The notes under the pieces are model-generated. The model saw only the letters and a program-made list of their open reading frames with translations, did no database searches and was not told the origin of the DNA. The position numbers and the translations under genes were made by a program. Positions 51,538 through 60,505 of a stretch of 64,000 nucleotides of DNA are shown here, in pieces (position 1 is the first letter of the stretch; each line of letters opens with the position of its first letter). The DNA comes from Teredinibacter waterburyi. GTDB lineage: Bacteria; Pseudomonadota; Gammaproteobacteria; Pseudomonadales; Cellvibrionaceae. The stretch lies in NCBI RefSeq assembly GCF_001922985.1, contig NZ_MRUH01000163.1:1-64000 (forward strand), given 5' to 3'.

Positions 51538-52800
51538 TCAATTAAAAACTCGCCCGAGAAAAGCCTGCATTGCCGCCCAAGAGGCTTGGTCGGCGTCGGC
51601 GTTATAGGCCAATGGTAAATTAAAATCGCGCCCAGCTTGATCAGCGGCGGGATTGGTAAATGCGTGTTTCGCATCGGGGTAATCAACAAATTCAAACTCA
51701 AAGCCACTGGCACTCATCTCAGCTTGAAAACTTTGCTTCGCGTCGTCCGGTACAAACGGGTCTGCCGCACCGTTTAAAACCAACAGTGGAACTTGGTTTG
51801 AGCGCTGCTCCACTATGGGGGCCAAACCACTCAGGCCACCGTGAAAACTGACAACGCCCTTCAAGGGCTTATCACTACGAGCCATACTGATAACCACCGC
51901 GCCGCCAAAACAATAGCCAACCGCTGCAATATTATTGGATTGGGTTGTCGGCTCCTGTTTCAGCAGATCAACTGCGGCATCAAAGCGCGCTGCGGCCACG
52001 CCAGCTTGCGAGATGGTTTCCATCATAAACGCTTGCGCTTGCTTTGGATGGGTCGCAATTTTTCCATCGCCATACATATCCAGCGCAAAAGCATTGTAGC
52101 CAAGCTCGGCGAGCATATCGGCACGTTTGCGTGCGTAGTCGTTTGCTCCCCACCATTCATGAACGACGATAACCCCAGGTCGCTTACCCTCGCCAGCAGG
52201 CTTAGCCAAGTAACCTGTCAGTGTTGTATCGCCTACTTTGTAGGTTACGACTTTGCTAGAGATTTTCGGTAAGGCGTTTATTAATTTCTCGAGCTTCTGC
52301 AAACCAGCTTCGTAATCCGCACCCACCCAGCTGTCCATCATTAGACCGCTGTAACGGCTCAACAGCCCCGTATGAACCATATCAAACGACCAGGTCACCA
52401 AGGTGCCCGCACCGCTGGGTTCCAGAGTAATGGTGCCGGTGCCGCCTGTGCTCATATTATCGAAAACCAAGCGCATGCTAACTCGGCGATCTGCTACATA
52501 TTCAATGACTTCAGAGGTGCCGGAACCAACTTCAGGGACATCGCTCTGCCACTTAAGCTTTGAACCTAGGCCTCGGTTGGGGCCACTTAGGCTGCGGCTC
52601 ATCTCTGGGTCGCGAGCAAGCCAAGGCGACCAGCGAGACTGGGCTTGGTGATCGGCAACAAACTCAAACGTACGCTCTGGGGTTGCGGCCACGGTGGTGC
52701 TGCGCTCAACATGGCTGTTGCTGGGTAGCAAGTAAGCGATGCCGTAGACAACCGCACCAGCAACGACAGCAATTAAGACTAAATATTTTAAAACTTTCAC
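51538..52800 (-). CDS. SRPBCC (polyketide cyclase-like) / dienelactone hydrolase fusion
   Basis: 420 residues. A membrane span or signal at about 6-24 (YLVLIAVVAGAVVYGIAYLL) precedes a SRPBCC START-like domain (about 33-165: PERTFEFVADHQAQSRWSPW), then an alpha/beta hydrolase of dienelactone hydrolase type with nucleophile Cys297 in GYCFGGAV, Asp347 in NGAADPFVPDD and His379 in DAKHAFTNP. The joining of a lipid-binding fold with a hydrolase suggests a periplasm-facing enzyme for a hydrophobic ester; that is inference. It follows the patatin gene and precedes an EamA permease in a lipid-related run. Confidence 0.85.
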   Translation of the reverse strand: MKVLKYLVLIAVVAGAVVYGIAYLLPSNSHVERSTTVAATPERTFEFVADHQAQSRWSPWLARDPEMSRSLSGPNRGLGSKLKWQSDVPEVGSGTSEVIEYVADRRVSMRLVFDNMSTGGTGTITLEPSGAGTLVTWSFDMVHTGLLSRYSGLMMDSWVGADYEAGLQKLEKLINALPKISSKVVTYKVGDTTLTGYLAKPAGEGKRPGVIVVHEWWGANDYARKRADMLAELGYNAFALDMYGDGKIATHPKQAQAFMMETISQAGVAAARFDAAVDLLKQEPTTQSNNIAAVGYCFGGAVVISMARSDKPLKGVVSFHGGLSGLAPIVEQRSNQVPLLVLNGAADPFVPDDAKQSFQAEMSASGFEFEFVDYPDAKHAFTNPAADQAGRDFNLPLAYNADADQASWAAMQAFLGRVFN

Positions 52801-52883
52801 AGCAATCTCCCCAGACGTGATTTAGAAACCGGAATGGTATGTAGGCTAAACCGCTAGCAAGATCACTAGCGGTTAAAGTGAAA

Positions 52884-54038
52884 TTAAGGCTTGGGCTTTT
52901 CGCCCGCAAAGAAGTCTTCAATACTGGCACGCTCCCACATTGCATCTTGGTAGCCCAGCTCGAGTAGTTCGTTACAATACTCTTTTGCAAACAACAAATA
53001 GCTAGCAGCTGCCGAGCCACCACCATGCGCGGTAGCGCCGATATTCCGCATAAAAAACCGCAAGCTTTGCGGTAGATTCCGAACCCGGCGACCAGCGATT
53101 TTATCCAAAGCCTTGCTTGGCGAAATAATAAGGGTATCAACTGGCCGCAAAAACTGTGTGCTACCGGTACGATTTGGATCGGCGTGCTTCAGCAACTCGT
53201 TGACGCGCTCCAAATGTTCAATGTCGCCCTCTAGCGAATCGATAAACGCACTATTTAACATGTGCCCTAAAATTTGTGCCATTGAGGGCGAATGTTTCGT
53301 TCGGACGACTTTCTTGCCGCGAAAACTATTCGGGCTGCGGTTGCCGCTGACACCAATAATAAAAACACGATCGGCGCCCAAGTGTAACGCCGAGCTAATC
53401 GGCGCCATCTGTCTCATCGCGCCATCTCCGAAATACTCTTGGTTCAGATGTACGGTTGGAAACACGGTTGGGATCGCAGACGACGCCATTAAATGATCAA
53501 CTGTGATCTGGGTCGGCGTACCTACACGACGATAACGACGCCAACCTCGCAAACGCTGGTTACCCTGAAAGAAACTCACTGAATCGCCCGACGAATAGCC
53601 TAGCGCGGTAATACAAAGTGCGTCCAAATCACCGGCATCGATACGATGCTGAATATTATCGAACGAAATAATGCCAGACAGAAAGTCGCGCAGAGGTGAG
53701 TTATCAAGAAGCGCTAACGGCTTTTCCTTACCAATCCCCTCATTAAACAGTGAAGCAACAATCTTACTTGCACCACCAATTAACGGCAGCCATCCAGCCT
53801 TAAACACATTCTCGATTTCGAGTGTACTCCAAGTACTGGCCAAGTCTCGCACCGAAGCGCCAAACGAACCTCGGTGGGCAGCCAAGGCCGCCGCATTAAT
53901 GGCCCCGGCCGAAGTACCGCAAATAATGGGAAATGGGTTGTGTAGATCGGGAAGAATATCTGATAACGCCATTAGCACCCCAACCTGGTAGGATGCGCGC
54001 GCGCCGCCACCAGATAGAATCAGTGCATTGCTGGACAT
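52884..54038 (-). CDS. Patatin-like phospholipase
   Basis: 384 residues of patatin fold. The oxyanion GGGARASYQVG (10-20), nucleophile Ser43 in GTSAGA and the catalytic Asp in GDGAMRQMAP complete a Ser-Asp dyad. No signal peptide, so probably cytoplasmic or delivered otherwise. The C-terminal region (SLRFFMRNIGATAHGGGSAAASYLLFAKEYC) is typical of DUF3336-free bacterial patatins. It lies 71 bp downstream of fadD, fitting release of fatty acids that FadD would activate. Confidence 0.9.
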   Translation of the reverse strand: MSSNALILSGGGARASYQVGVLMALSDILPDLHNPFPIICGTSAGAINAAALAAHRGSFGASVRDLASTWSTLEIENVFKAGWLPLIGGASKIVASLFNEGIGKEKPLALLDNSPLRDFLSGIISFDNIQHRIDAGDLDALCITALGYSSGDSVSFFQGNQRLRGWRRYRRVGTPTQITVDHLMASSAIPTVFPTVHLNQEYFGDGAMRQMAPISSALHLGADRVFIIGVSGNRSPNSFRGKKVVRTKHSPSMAQILGHMLNSAFIDSLEGDIEHLERVNELLKHADPNRTGSTQFLRPVDTLIISPSKALDKIAGRRVRNLPQSLRFFMRNIGATAHGGGSAAASYLLFAKEYCNELLELGYQDAMWERASIEDFFAGEKPKP

Positions 54039-54108
54039 GTAGTGACTTCCCCTAGAGCTAAAAGCTTAACAAGTGTTACCTGATATAAGCTAAGTCGATT
54101 TGGTTGAG

Positions 54109-55743
54109 CTAAGAATCGCGCAACTCTTTTCGCAGGATTTTACCCACGTTAGATTTTGGTAGAGCATCTCGAAACTCCACATACTTCGGTGCTTTGTAGC
54201 CGGTGAGATTCTGCCTGCAAAAAGCTTTGACCGCCTCTTCGGTAAGTGTAGAGTCGACCCGAACAACAAACAGCTTAACCACTTCGCCGCTGCACTCATC
54301 CGCGACCCCAACAGCTGCGGCTTCTAGAATTTCGGGCATTTGCGTAGCAATCTCTTCCACTTCATTTGGATATACATTAAAACCCGACACCAAAATCATA
54401 TCTTTTTTACGATCGACAATTTTTACATATCCGTCATCGTTTATCACCGCTATATCGCCGGTTTTTAGCCAGCCATCCACCGATAAAACCTTGGCCGTTT
54501 CAACCGGGTTATTCCAGTAGCCTTGCATAACCTGTGGACCCCGCACGCATAGCTCTCCGGCTTCGCCATTGGGCAAACGATTGCCATCGTCGTCAATAAC
54601 CTTAAGTTCCGTCTCCGGTACCGGCAAGCCGATAGTCCCACGCTGTATTCCACCCGCCTGATTACCACACACAACAGGTGAGGTCTCAGTTAACCCGTAG
54701 CCTTCACAAATATCATTTCCGGTAACCGCTATCCAGCTTTTTGCCGCATCTTCGGTTAATGCCATACCGCCGGAAGTGGTGAGTTTCAAGCTGCTAAAAT
54801 CCATTTTCTGGAAGGCGGAGAAGCGACAAAGTGCGTTAAACAAAGTATTGATGCCGATAAAAATCGTCATGCGATGCCGTTTGATCTCCTTCACCAACGC
54901 GGCGAGATCTCTTGGATTGGGAATCAGAATATTGTGAGCACCACGCGAGAATGCCCCTAGTGCATGTAAATTTAAAGCATAAATATGGTAGAGCGGCAAA
55001 CAGGCAACAAATGTTTCTTTACCTTCGTCAAACGCCGACTCCATGTGAGACACAACTTGCCAAACGTTTTCGGCTAAGTTTCGATGAGTCAGCACCGCTC
55101 CCTTGGAAACACCGGTAGTGCCGCCGGTATATTGCAATACCGCAAGGTCATAAGGAGATACATCGGCTAGCGCGACTTCGGGATAGGTGTTTGCCAAAGC
55201 ATCACGCAAAGAAACGGTGTTAGGAAAACTATACGCCGGCACCATTTTTTTAAGATGCTTAACCACCGCATTGATAATCAATCGCTTAGGTTGTGGATGT
55301 AAATCGGCAATATCAGTAACGATAACGGTTTCGACCTGCGTGTCGCGAATAATTTCAGAGGCATTCGCGGCAATATTCGACAACACGACCAACGCCTTTG
55401 CCCCGCTGTCGCACAACTGATACTTAATTTCGCGCGATGTATAGAGTGGGTTTGCATTTACAACAACTAACCCCGCACGCATTGCGCCGTAAAGCACAAC
55501 AGGAAATTGCAGAATGTTCGGCAGCTGTACGGCAATTCTGTCACCGGCCTGCAAACCCAAACCGTGCTGTAGATAGCGGGCGAATAACGCACTTAAACGA
55601 TCGACGTCAGCAAAGGTTAGCGTGTGCCCCATACAACTGTATGCCGATAAAGCAGCGTACTTATCGAAGGTAGTCTCGATCAATTCCAGCAGTGTTTTAT
55701 AGCGTGTAATCAAAGGTGAAACTCCATCGTTGTGTGGTTCCAT
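54109..55743 (-). CDS. fadD: Long-chain fatty-acid-CoA ligase
   Basis: 544 residues of the ANL (AMP-forming) family. The P-loop YTGGTTGVSKGAVLTHRNL, GYGLTETSPVVCGN, and KTGDIAVINDDGYVKIVDRKKDMI with the late catalytic Lys (SNVGKILRKELRD) are all present. It activates fatty acids to acyl-CoA at the inner membrane. Length and motifs match FadD (561 in E. coli). ATG 55743 is preferred; a frame reaching 55761 has no ribosome site. It sits between the acyl-CoA dehydrogenase gene (57 bp upstream) and the patatin gene, a beta-oxidation run. Confidence 0.93.
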   Translation of the reverse strand: MEPHNDGVSPLITRYKTLLELIETTFDKYAALSAYSCMGHTLTFADVDRLSALFARYLQHGLGLQAGDRIAVQLPNILQFPVVLYGAMRAGLVVVNANPLYTSREIKYQLCDSGAKALVVLSNIAANASEIIRDTQVETVIVTDIADLHPQPKRLIINAVVKHLKKMVPAYSFPNTVSLRDALANTYPEVALADVSPYDLAVLQYTGGTTGVSKGAVLTHRNLAENVWQVVSHMESAFDEGKETFVACLPLYHIYALNLHALGAFSRGAHNILIPNPRDLAALVKEIKRHRMTIFIGINTLFNALCRFSAFQKMDFSSLKLTTSGGMALTEDAAKSWIAVTGNDICEGYGLTETSPVVCGNQAGGIQRGTIGLPVPETELKVIDDDGNRLPNGEAGELCVRGPQVMQGYWNNPVETAKVLSVDGWLKTGDIAVINDDGYVKIVDRKKDMILVSGFNVYPNEVEEIATQMPEILEAAAVGVADECSGEVVKLFVVRVDSTLTEEAVKAFCRQNLTGYKAPKYVEFRDALPKSNVGKILRKELRDS

Positions 55744-55800
55744 AATAAAACCAACCCCCATGTAAAATCGGCAATGGGGGTTGAGTCGTAAAATACCGTT

Positions 55801-57585
55801 TTAAAACTCAGCTTCTTCCAAGTCCATCAAATTCGCAGCACCCGACTTAATACTGGGCACTAAGCCTCGAGTGCGTGGCAACAGACGCTGAAAATAGAAA
55901 CGCGCCATTTTAATTTTACTTTGATAAAACGACTTGTCCTCAGCCTCGGCCTGCATGGCCACGGCGGCGGCACGCGCCCAGAAATAAGCCAGCGTAACGT
56001 AGCCAGAGTACATCAAATAATCTACTGATGCCGCGCCCACTTCGTCGGGATTCTCCATCGCCATTAAACCAATATGCATGGTTAGCTCCCCCCACTCTTT
56101 ATTGAGCTCTACTAGCGGCTGGGTGAATTCATTCATTTCGGTATTCTCGGCTTCAGCTTGGCAAAATTTATGAACAATTTTTGTAAAGCGTTTGAGCGAT
56201 TCCCCTTGAGTCATCAGCACTTTGCGTCCGAGTAAATCTAGCGCTTGGATACCGGTCGTACCTTCATACAGCGTTGAGATGCGACAATCGCGCACATTTT
56301 GTTCCATACCCCACTCGGCGATATAACCGTGACCACCAAAACACTGCATACCCAAGTTAGCCGACTCGAACGCGGTCTCGGTGCAAAAAGCCTTGGCGAT
56401 AGGCGTTAGAAATGCGAGCAATTCTGACGTTTCATTTCTCACCGCTTCATCTTCGCTATGGTGCTCAACGTCGACTAACAACGACGCATAATAAATGAGC
56501 ATTCTCGCTCCTTCCGCAAAGGCACGCTGAGTCATCAGCATACGCCGAACATCTGGATGAACAATAATAGGGTCTGCAGGGCCGTTAGGGTTTTTCGAGC
56601 CCGATAACGAGCGCATTTGAAGCCGGTCTTTAGCGTAGGCTAATGATTTTTGATAACCAAGTTCGGCGTGAGCCAAGCCCTGAGTTGCGGTACCAAGACG
56701 GGCGGTATTCATAAAAGTAAACATGCAATTAAGGCCGCGATTAGCGGGGCCTATTAAATAGCCTGTGGCGCCATCGAAGTTCATTACGCAGGTAGCATTC
56801 CCGTGAATGCCCATTTTATGCTCGAGTGAACCGCAACTAACGTTATTGCGCTCACCGATATTGCCGTCGGTATCAGGTAAAAATTTCGGCACAATAAATA
56901 ACGAAATGCCTTTTGTTCCCTCGGGAGCATCAGGTAATCGCGCCAGCACGATATGCACGATATTTTCGGCCATATCGTGTTCACCCGCCGAGATAAAAAT
57001 TTTGGTGCCGCTCAGCTTATAGCTGCCGTCTGCTGCTGGATCAGCCTTGGTGCGCAACATCCCGAGGTCAGTCCCGCAATGCGCTTCGGTCAAACACATG
57101 GTTCCAGTCCAAACACCTTCAACCAATTTGGTTAAATAGGTTTGTTTTTGTTCGTCTGTACCGTGCTGATCTAAGGTTTTCATGGCGCCGTGTGACAAGC
57201 CTGGGTACATTCCCCACGCCCAGTTCGCACTACCTAGCATCTCGCTCATCACCGAGCCAAGCGATTCCGGCAGTCCTTGTCCACCAAATTCTGGGTCGTG
57301 GGACATCGACGCCCAACCGGCCTCCACATATTGGTCGTAAGCCTCTTTAAAGCCAGTAGGCGTGGTAACCACACCATCATCCCAGCTGCAGCCTTCACGG
57401 TCACCAACAGCGTTTAGAGGTGCTATCACCTTCTCACAAAACTTCGCACCTTCTTCTAGCACGGCATTCACCAGTTCTGGACCAGCTTCGTCACCACCAG
57501 GCAGAGACTCGCAGTGACGCTGGTAATCGAACATCTCGTAAAGCACAAACTGAATATCGCGCAATGGCACTTTGTAATCTGACAT
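55801..57585 (-). CDS. Acyl-CoA dehydrogenase (large, FadE-like with C-terminal extension)
   Basis: 594 residues. CLTEAHCGTDLGMLRTKADP and the FISAGEHDMAENIVHIVLARLP block are the FAD/substrate motifs; QCFGGHGYIAEWGMEQNVRDCRISTLYEGTTGIQALDLLGRK carries the catalytic-glutamate region. An acyl-CoA dehydrogenase C-terminal extension follows. It oxidises acyl-CoA to enoyl-CoA and passes electrons to ETF. It is first in the run with fadD, patatin, the SRPBCC-hydrolase and EamA permease. Confidence 0.93.
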   Translation of the reverse strand: MSDYKVPLRDIQFVLYEMFDYQRHCESLPGGDEAGPELVNAVLEEGAKFCEKVIAPLNAVGDREGCSWDDGVVTTPTGFKEAYDQYVEAGWASMSHDPEFGGQGLPESLGSVMSEMLGSANWAWGMYPGLSHGAMKTLDQHGTDEQKQTYLTKLVEGVWTGTMCLTEAHCGTDLGMLRTKADPAADGSYKLSGTKIFISAGEHDMAENIVHIVLARLPDAPEGTKGISLFIVPKFLPDTDGNIGERNNVSCGSLEHKMGIHGNATCVMNFDGATGYLIGPANRGLNCMFTFMNTARLGTATQGLAHAELGYQKSLAYAKDRLQMRSLSGSKNPNGPADPIIVHPDVRRMLMTQRAFAEGARMLIYYASLLVDVEHHSEDEAVRNETSELLAFLTPIAKAFCTETAFESANLGMQCFGGHGYIAEWGMEQNVRDCRISTLYEGTTGIQALDLLGRKVLMTQGESLKRFTKIVHKFCQAEAENTEMNEFTQPLVELNKEWGELTMHIGLMAMENPDEVGAASVDYLMYSGYVTLAYFWARAAAVAMQAEAEDKSFYQSKIKMARFYFQRLLPRTRGLVPSIKSGAANLMDLEEAEF

Positions 57586-57986
57586 AACCTCTTATCTCCT
57601 TTAGGCGCACTGAGCGCTGGGTTATCCGTTATACAAACAGTCTAGCAGGCGATTAACGTTATTTCTGTTGCGCACTACTAGATTGAATACAACGAGATAA
57701 ACCTAGTTTGACCTTGTGGCCAGAGGAAGCAATTTCAAATTCGCTCAGTTTAAGTGGCATGATTTGACTACAAATATCGGCCAAACCAACACCGGTTATA
57801 ACAAAAAGGCAAGAAAAAAAAGGAAATCCAGCCAGATTCAAGCAAAAAGACATAACAACAAAGAATACCGAGCTTCGGTCCTACCCCCTTAACCAGTACA
57901 CCTAGCTGGCTATAAGGTAAGCTAAATAAGACCTGTTTCGCGTTATATTTTTATGATTCACAAAACAGGCGTACTAGACCTAACAT
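57586..57986. other. Intergenic stretch, nothing firm
   Basis: A 401-bp gap. A minus-strand frame at 57659-57853 has a hydrophobic start but no ribosome site, so I do not call it. No repeat or clear hairpin is seen. The acyl-CoA dehydrogenase promoter should lie at its left end. Confidence 0.4.
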
Positions 57987-58559
57987 TTATTGTCGATTGG
58001 GTGGGAACCCCTCTAACAATCGTTTGATTAGTTTTTCTGCGCGCTGATCTCGCTTTTGTGGAGTTGCCGTATCGCTGATTTTTCCACCCACGGTTCCGCG
58101 CCAAAAAACCTCATTGGTTGCGCCATCCAGCATGTCCACAATAATAGTGCCCTGCTGATAATAGGTATTGTGAATATCGGGTGTATTAATACCTACCCGA
58201 TAAACAGGGCCAGCCCAATGCAAACCAAACATCGTGTCGTAAGATTCAACGCGCATCCGCTCATCTACCACCAAATAGAAACGCACTTTAAAATCTGCCG
58301 AAGTTTCGAGATTGTTGCTCTCTACCGCCGTATAACGCTGCTGTAATTGCTTATTTAAAATACTACCGATGCGGGCAACTTCCAATTTGGACACGCGTGG
58401 GTCTTGGAAGGTTTTTTCATCCACCGGCAAAATTGTAAAAGATTTCAAACTCTCAAACGCATAGTCAGAACGATAATCGATACCTTTGGGAGGCGAGGCG
58501 CAACCCACCAAAAAACTAACCAACAAGGCTAGCGAAATGCTAGCGAGAGAATTACCCAT
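57987..58559 (-). CDS. DUF4136 lipoprotein (first of two)
   Basis: 190 residues. A hydrophobic signal ends in the lipobox LVGC, so it should be lipidated. PPKGIDYRSDYAFESLKSFTILP is the DUF4136 entry, then SADFKVRFYLVVDERMRV and GTIIVDMLDGATNEVFWRGTVGG. Function unknown; homologues are often envelope lipoproteins. AAGGTG before ATG 58559 supports this start and not 58580, which would overlap the upstream gene. The second DUF4136 gene lies just upstream. Confidence 0.85.
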   Translation of the reverse strand: MGNSLASISLALLVSFLVGCASPPKGIDYRSDYAFESLKSFTILPVDEKTFQDPRVSKLEVARIGSILNKQLQQRYTAVESNNLETSADFKVRFYLVVDERMRVESYDTMFGLHWAGPVYRVGINTPDIHNTYYQQGTIIVDMLDGATNEVFWRGTVGGKISDTATPQKRDQRAEKLIKRLLEGFPPNRQ

Positions 58560-58569
58560 ACCGTACACC

Positions 58570-59184
58570 TTATATCTCAACGTGCTTCATTAGTGACGCA
58601 ACCACTGCATTAATTTCAGCTTTGCGAATAAGTTTTGATTCCTGAGGATCAACCGCGCCTTCGACAACTGCACGCCAGATACTAATCCCACGTGCCAAGT
58701 CAATAATCGCAACCATAATACTGCCTTCCGCAATTCCCTGATATTCATTTAACCCAGGCATAATGCCAAACCAAGATTCGCGTAGAAACACCTGCTGGGG
58801 TGAATTTCCGGTCGCGACAACAAGCTGAAAGCGAGTAAGACGTTTTGTCTCGCCATCAATTATAGATAAGCCCTTAGCTCGCAATTGACCATCGACAGCA
58901 TCTTTGACCGCATCGAGAAACCATTGTTCATCTTCATCCGGGCCGGGGAAACGCGTATCAGGGTGGTGCCAGCTTATCAACGTGGACGGCGAAATTACGC
59001 CCTTGGTATAACCTACCATAACGGTGGCATGACGATGCTGTTCGGCGTAGGTCTGAATCGCACGCTGTTGCTCTGAAAGCGTGGGAGATGAATTTGGAGA
59101 GGCGCAACCCAGACCAAAACCCATGGTTGCAATAGTAATAAGGCGACAGGCTTGTGTGAGTCGGCAAGATTTTAGCGTTCGCAT
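58570..59184 (-). CDS. DUF4136 lipoprotein (second of two)
   Basis: 204 residues. A signal ending in GLGC (about residues 1-26) implies a lipoprotein. The mature part (WHHPDTRFPGPDEDEQWFLDAVKDAVDGQLRAKGL, EGSIMVAIIDLARGISIWRAVVEGAVDPQES) shares the DUF4136 end pattern of a valine-rich strand followed by Trp-Arg with its neighbour. A longer frame to 59340 would overlap the AraC-type gene; ATG 59184 begins a proper lipoprotein signal. It stops 10 bp before the first DUF4136 start, so the two are probably co-expressed. Confidence 0.75.
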   Translation of the reverse strand: MRTLKSCRLTQACRLITIATMGFGLGCASPNSSPTLSEQQRAIQTYAEQHRHATVMVGYTKGVISPSTLISWHHPDTRFPGPDEDEQWFLDAVKDAVDGQLRAKGLSIIDGETKRLTRFQLVVATGNSPQQVFLRESWFGIMPGLNEYQGIAEGSIMVAIIDLARGISIWRAVVEGAVDPQESKLIRKAEINAVVASLMKHVEI

Positions 59185-59230
59185 TACGGGCAACGCCAAA
59201 GCCGAAACAATACTCGTCAGCCGCTTGACG

Positions 59231-60274
59231 TTAAAGCTTACATAAAGCTGTTGCACGATATTCTCCTGGTGTTTGTCCCGTCCATTTTTTAAAGGATCTA
59301 AAAAATGCACTAGGGTCATCGAAACCGAGTTTTTCGGCAATGTCGTTATTATGGAAATCCGTACAACTTAAAAAATGAAAAGCAGCCTCCATACGACACT
59401 CATCCTTTAACCGTTGATAGGACGTAGATTCCTTTGCCAACTGCCGGCGCAATGTTGTCGCCGACATATGTAACTGCGAAGCCAAAAGTTCAGCCGACGG
59501 CATAGCTTTGCTGACATCACGTTTGAGGATATTACGCACGCGATCCGAGAAACGCAATTTCATCATATCCTCTGTCACCAGGTGATAAGGCGCAGTGCGT
59601 AGCATTGCCAGCATCGACTCCTGATCTTGCACAATAGGCAAACTCAGATTCGACGCCTCGATGCTAAAACCGTTGTGATCGCAATCAAACTTCACTGTAT
59701 CAGAATTAATGGCAACCATCGGCTCACCCATTCGCGAGCGCGGGTAACACAAACGTATCTCGGTAATAGGGATAGTTTTATTGACCAACCACTCGGCAAA
59801 CTTTAACCAGGTAATAATGGAGGTGAGAATATGGCTTGGGTCCGCCTCTTCAAGCAGTGCGGCAAATTCATCGCTGCTAATAAAACTGACCGGCATCATT
59901 CTAAAATGAACCATGTCACCCTCTGGAGACATGGTGTACTTCACCTTCATGCCTCGACAAATTTCTGCGAATTCACCCGCTCGTCGAACCGCCTGCTCGA
60001 GAGTTTGGCAGTGCAACATGGTTAAACACATCATTCGGAATGACCCGAGCGGAACACTACCGCCAACGAAGATACCAAACCATTCATTTTCAGTTGCTTG
60101 AATAATGGCTTGATAAAGTTCACCATACCTAGCCGCCGATATCGACTCTTGTTGTGACAGCCATTCAAGCGTTAAATCTAAGTTACCCAATAAAGCAGCT
60201 ACATCACAACCGGCTTTGCCTGCCTGTTCAAGCAAGTGCAATACGGTTCGTGTAGGGATATAGGAATCCATCAA
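59231..60274 (-). CDS. AraC-family transcriptional regulator
   Basis: 347 residues. The N-terminal 200 residues match the arabinose-binding-like domain of OruR/ArgR-type AraC regulators (FGIFVGGSVPLGSFRMMCLTML). The C-terminal 100 residues hold two helix-turn-helix motifs (AELLASQLHMSATTLRRQLAKE and NDIAEKLGFDDPSAFFRSFKKWTGQTPGEYR). Inducer and targets unknown. The start lies 1 bp after the 73-residue gene's stop, so it is probably translationally linked to the HAD/membrane genes upstream. Confidence 0.92.
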   Translation of the reverse strand: MMDSYIPTRTVLHLLEQAGKAGCDVAALLGNLDLTLEWLSQQESISAARYGELYQAIIQATENEWFGIFVGGSVPLGSFRMMCLTMLHCQTLEQAVRRAGEFAEICRGMKVKYTMSPEGDMVHFRMMPVSFISSDEFAALLEEADPSHILTSIITWLKFAEWLVNKTIPITEIRLCYPRSRMGEPMVAINSDTVKFDCDHNGFSIEASNLSLPIVQDQESMLAMLRTAPYHLVTEDMMKLRFSDRVRNILKRDVSKAMPSAELLASQLHMSATTLRRQLAKESTSYQRLKDECRMEAAFHFLSCTDFHNNDIAEKLGFDDPSAFFRSFKKWTGQTPGEYRATALCKL

Positions 60275-60275
60275 C

Positions 60276-60497
60276 TTAGCGGTCGTCGCCGCGAGAAAGT
60301 AGCCAGCGCAGCAACAACGCCAACGGTGCTGTTATCAAAAAAACAACGACTAAAAATGCTAGGCATATCCAGAATATTTCGATGATTTTTTCGACTGGAT
60401 AACCAAAACGCGTAACCAACATCCATAGAGCTGCAACGCAAGCGAGGAGGCTTACAATCATGTTATAGCGTTTACTGATTTTGAATTTAAACTTCAC
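60276..60497 (-). CDS. Small two-span membrane protein, unknown
   Basis: 73 residues. Basic start (MKFKFKISKRY), hydrophobic spans at about 12-30 and 38-62, and a basic end (LLRWLLSRGDDR). No family recognised. It lies 8 bp downstream of the HAD gene and 1 bp upstream of the AraC gene, which argues that it is a real gene in an operon. Confidence 0.65.
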   Translation of the reverse strand: MKFKFKISKRYNMIVSLLACVAALWMLVTRFGYPVEKIIEIFWICLAFLVVVFLITAPLALLLRWLLSRGDDR

Positions 60498-60505
60498 AAC
60501 AACCT

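Noticed and set aside
57659-57853. 64-codon minus-strand frame with hydrophobic start
   Set aside because: No ribosome site upstream and an unconvincing C-terminal half; more likely chance.
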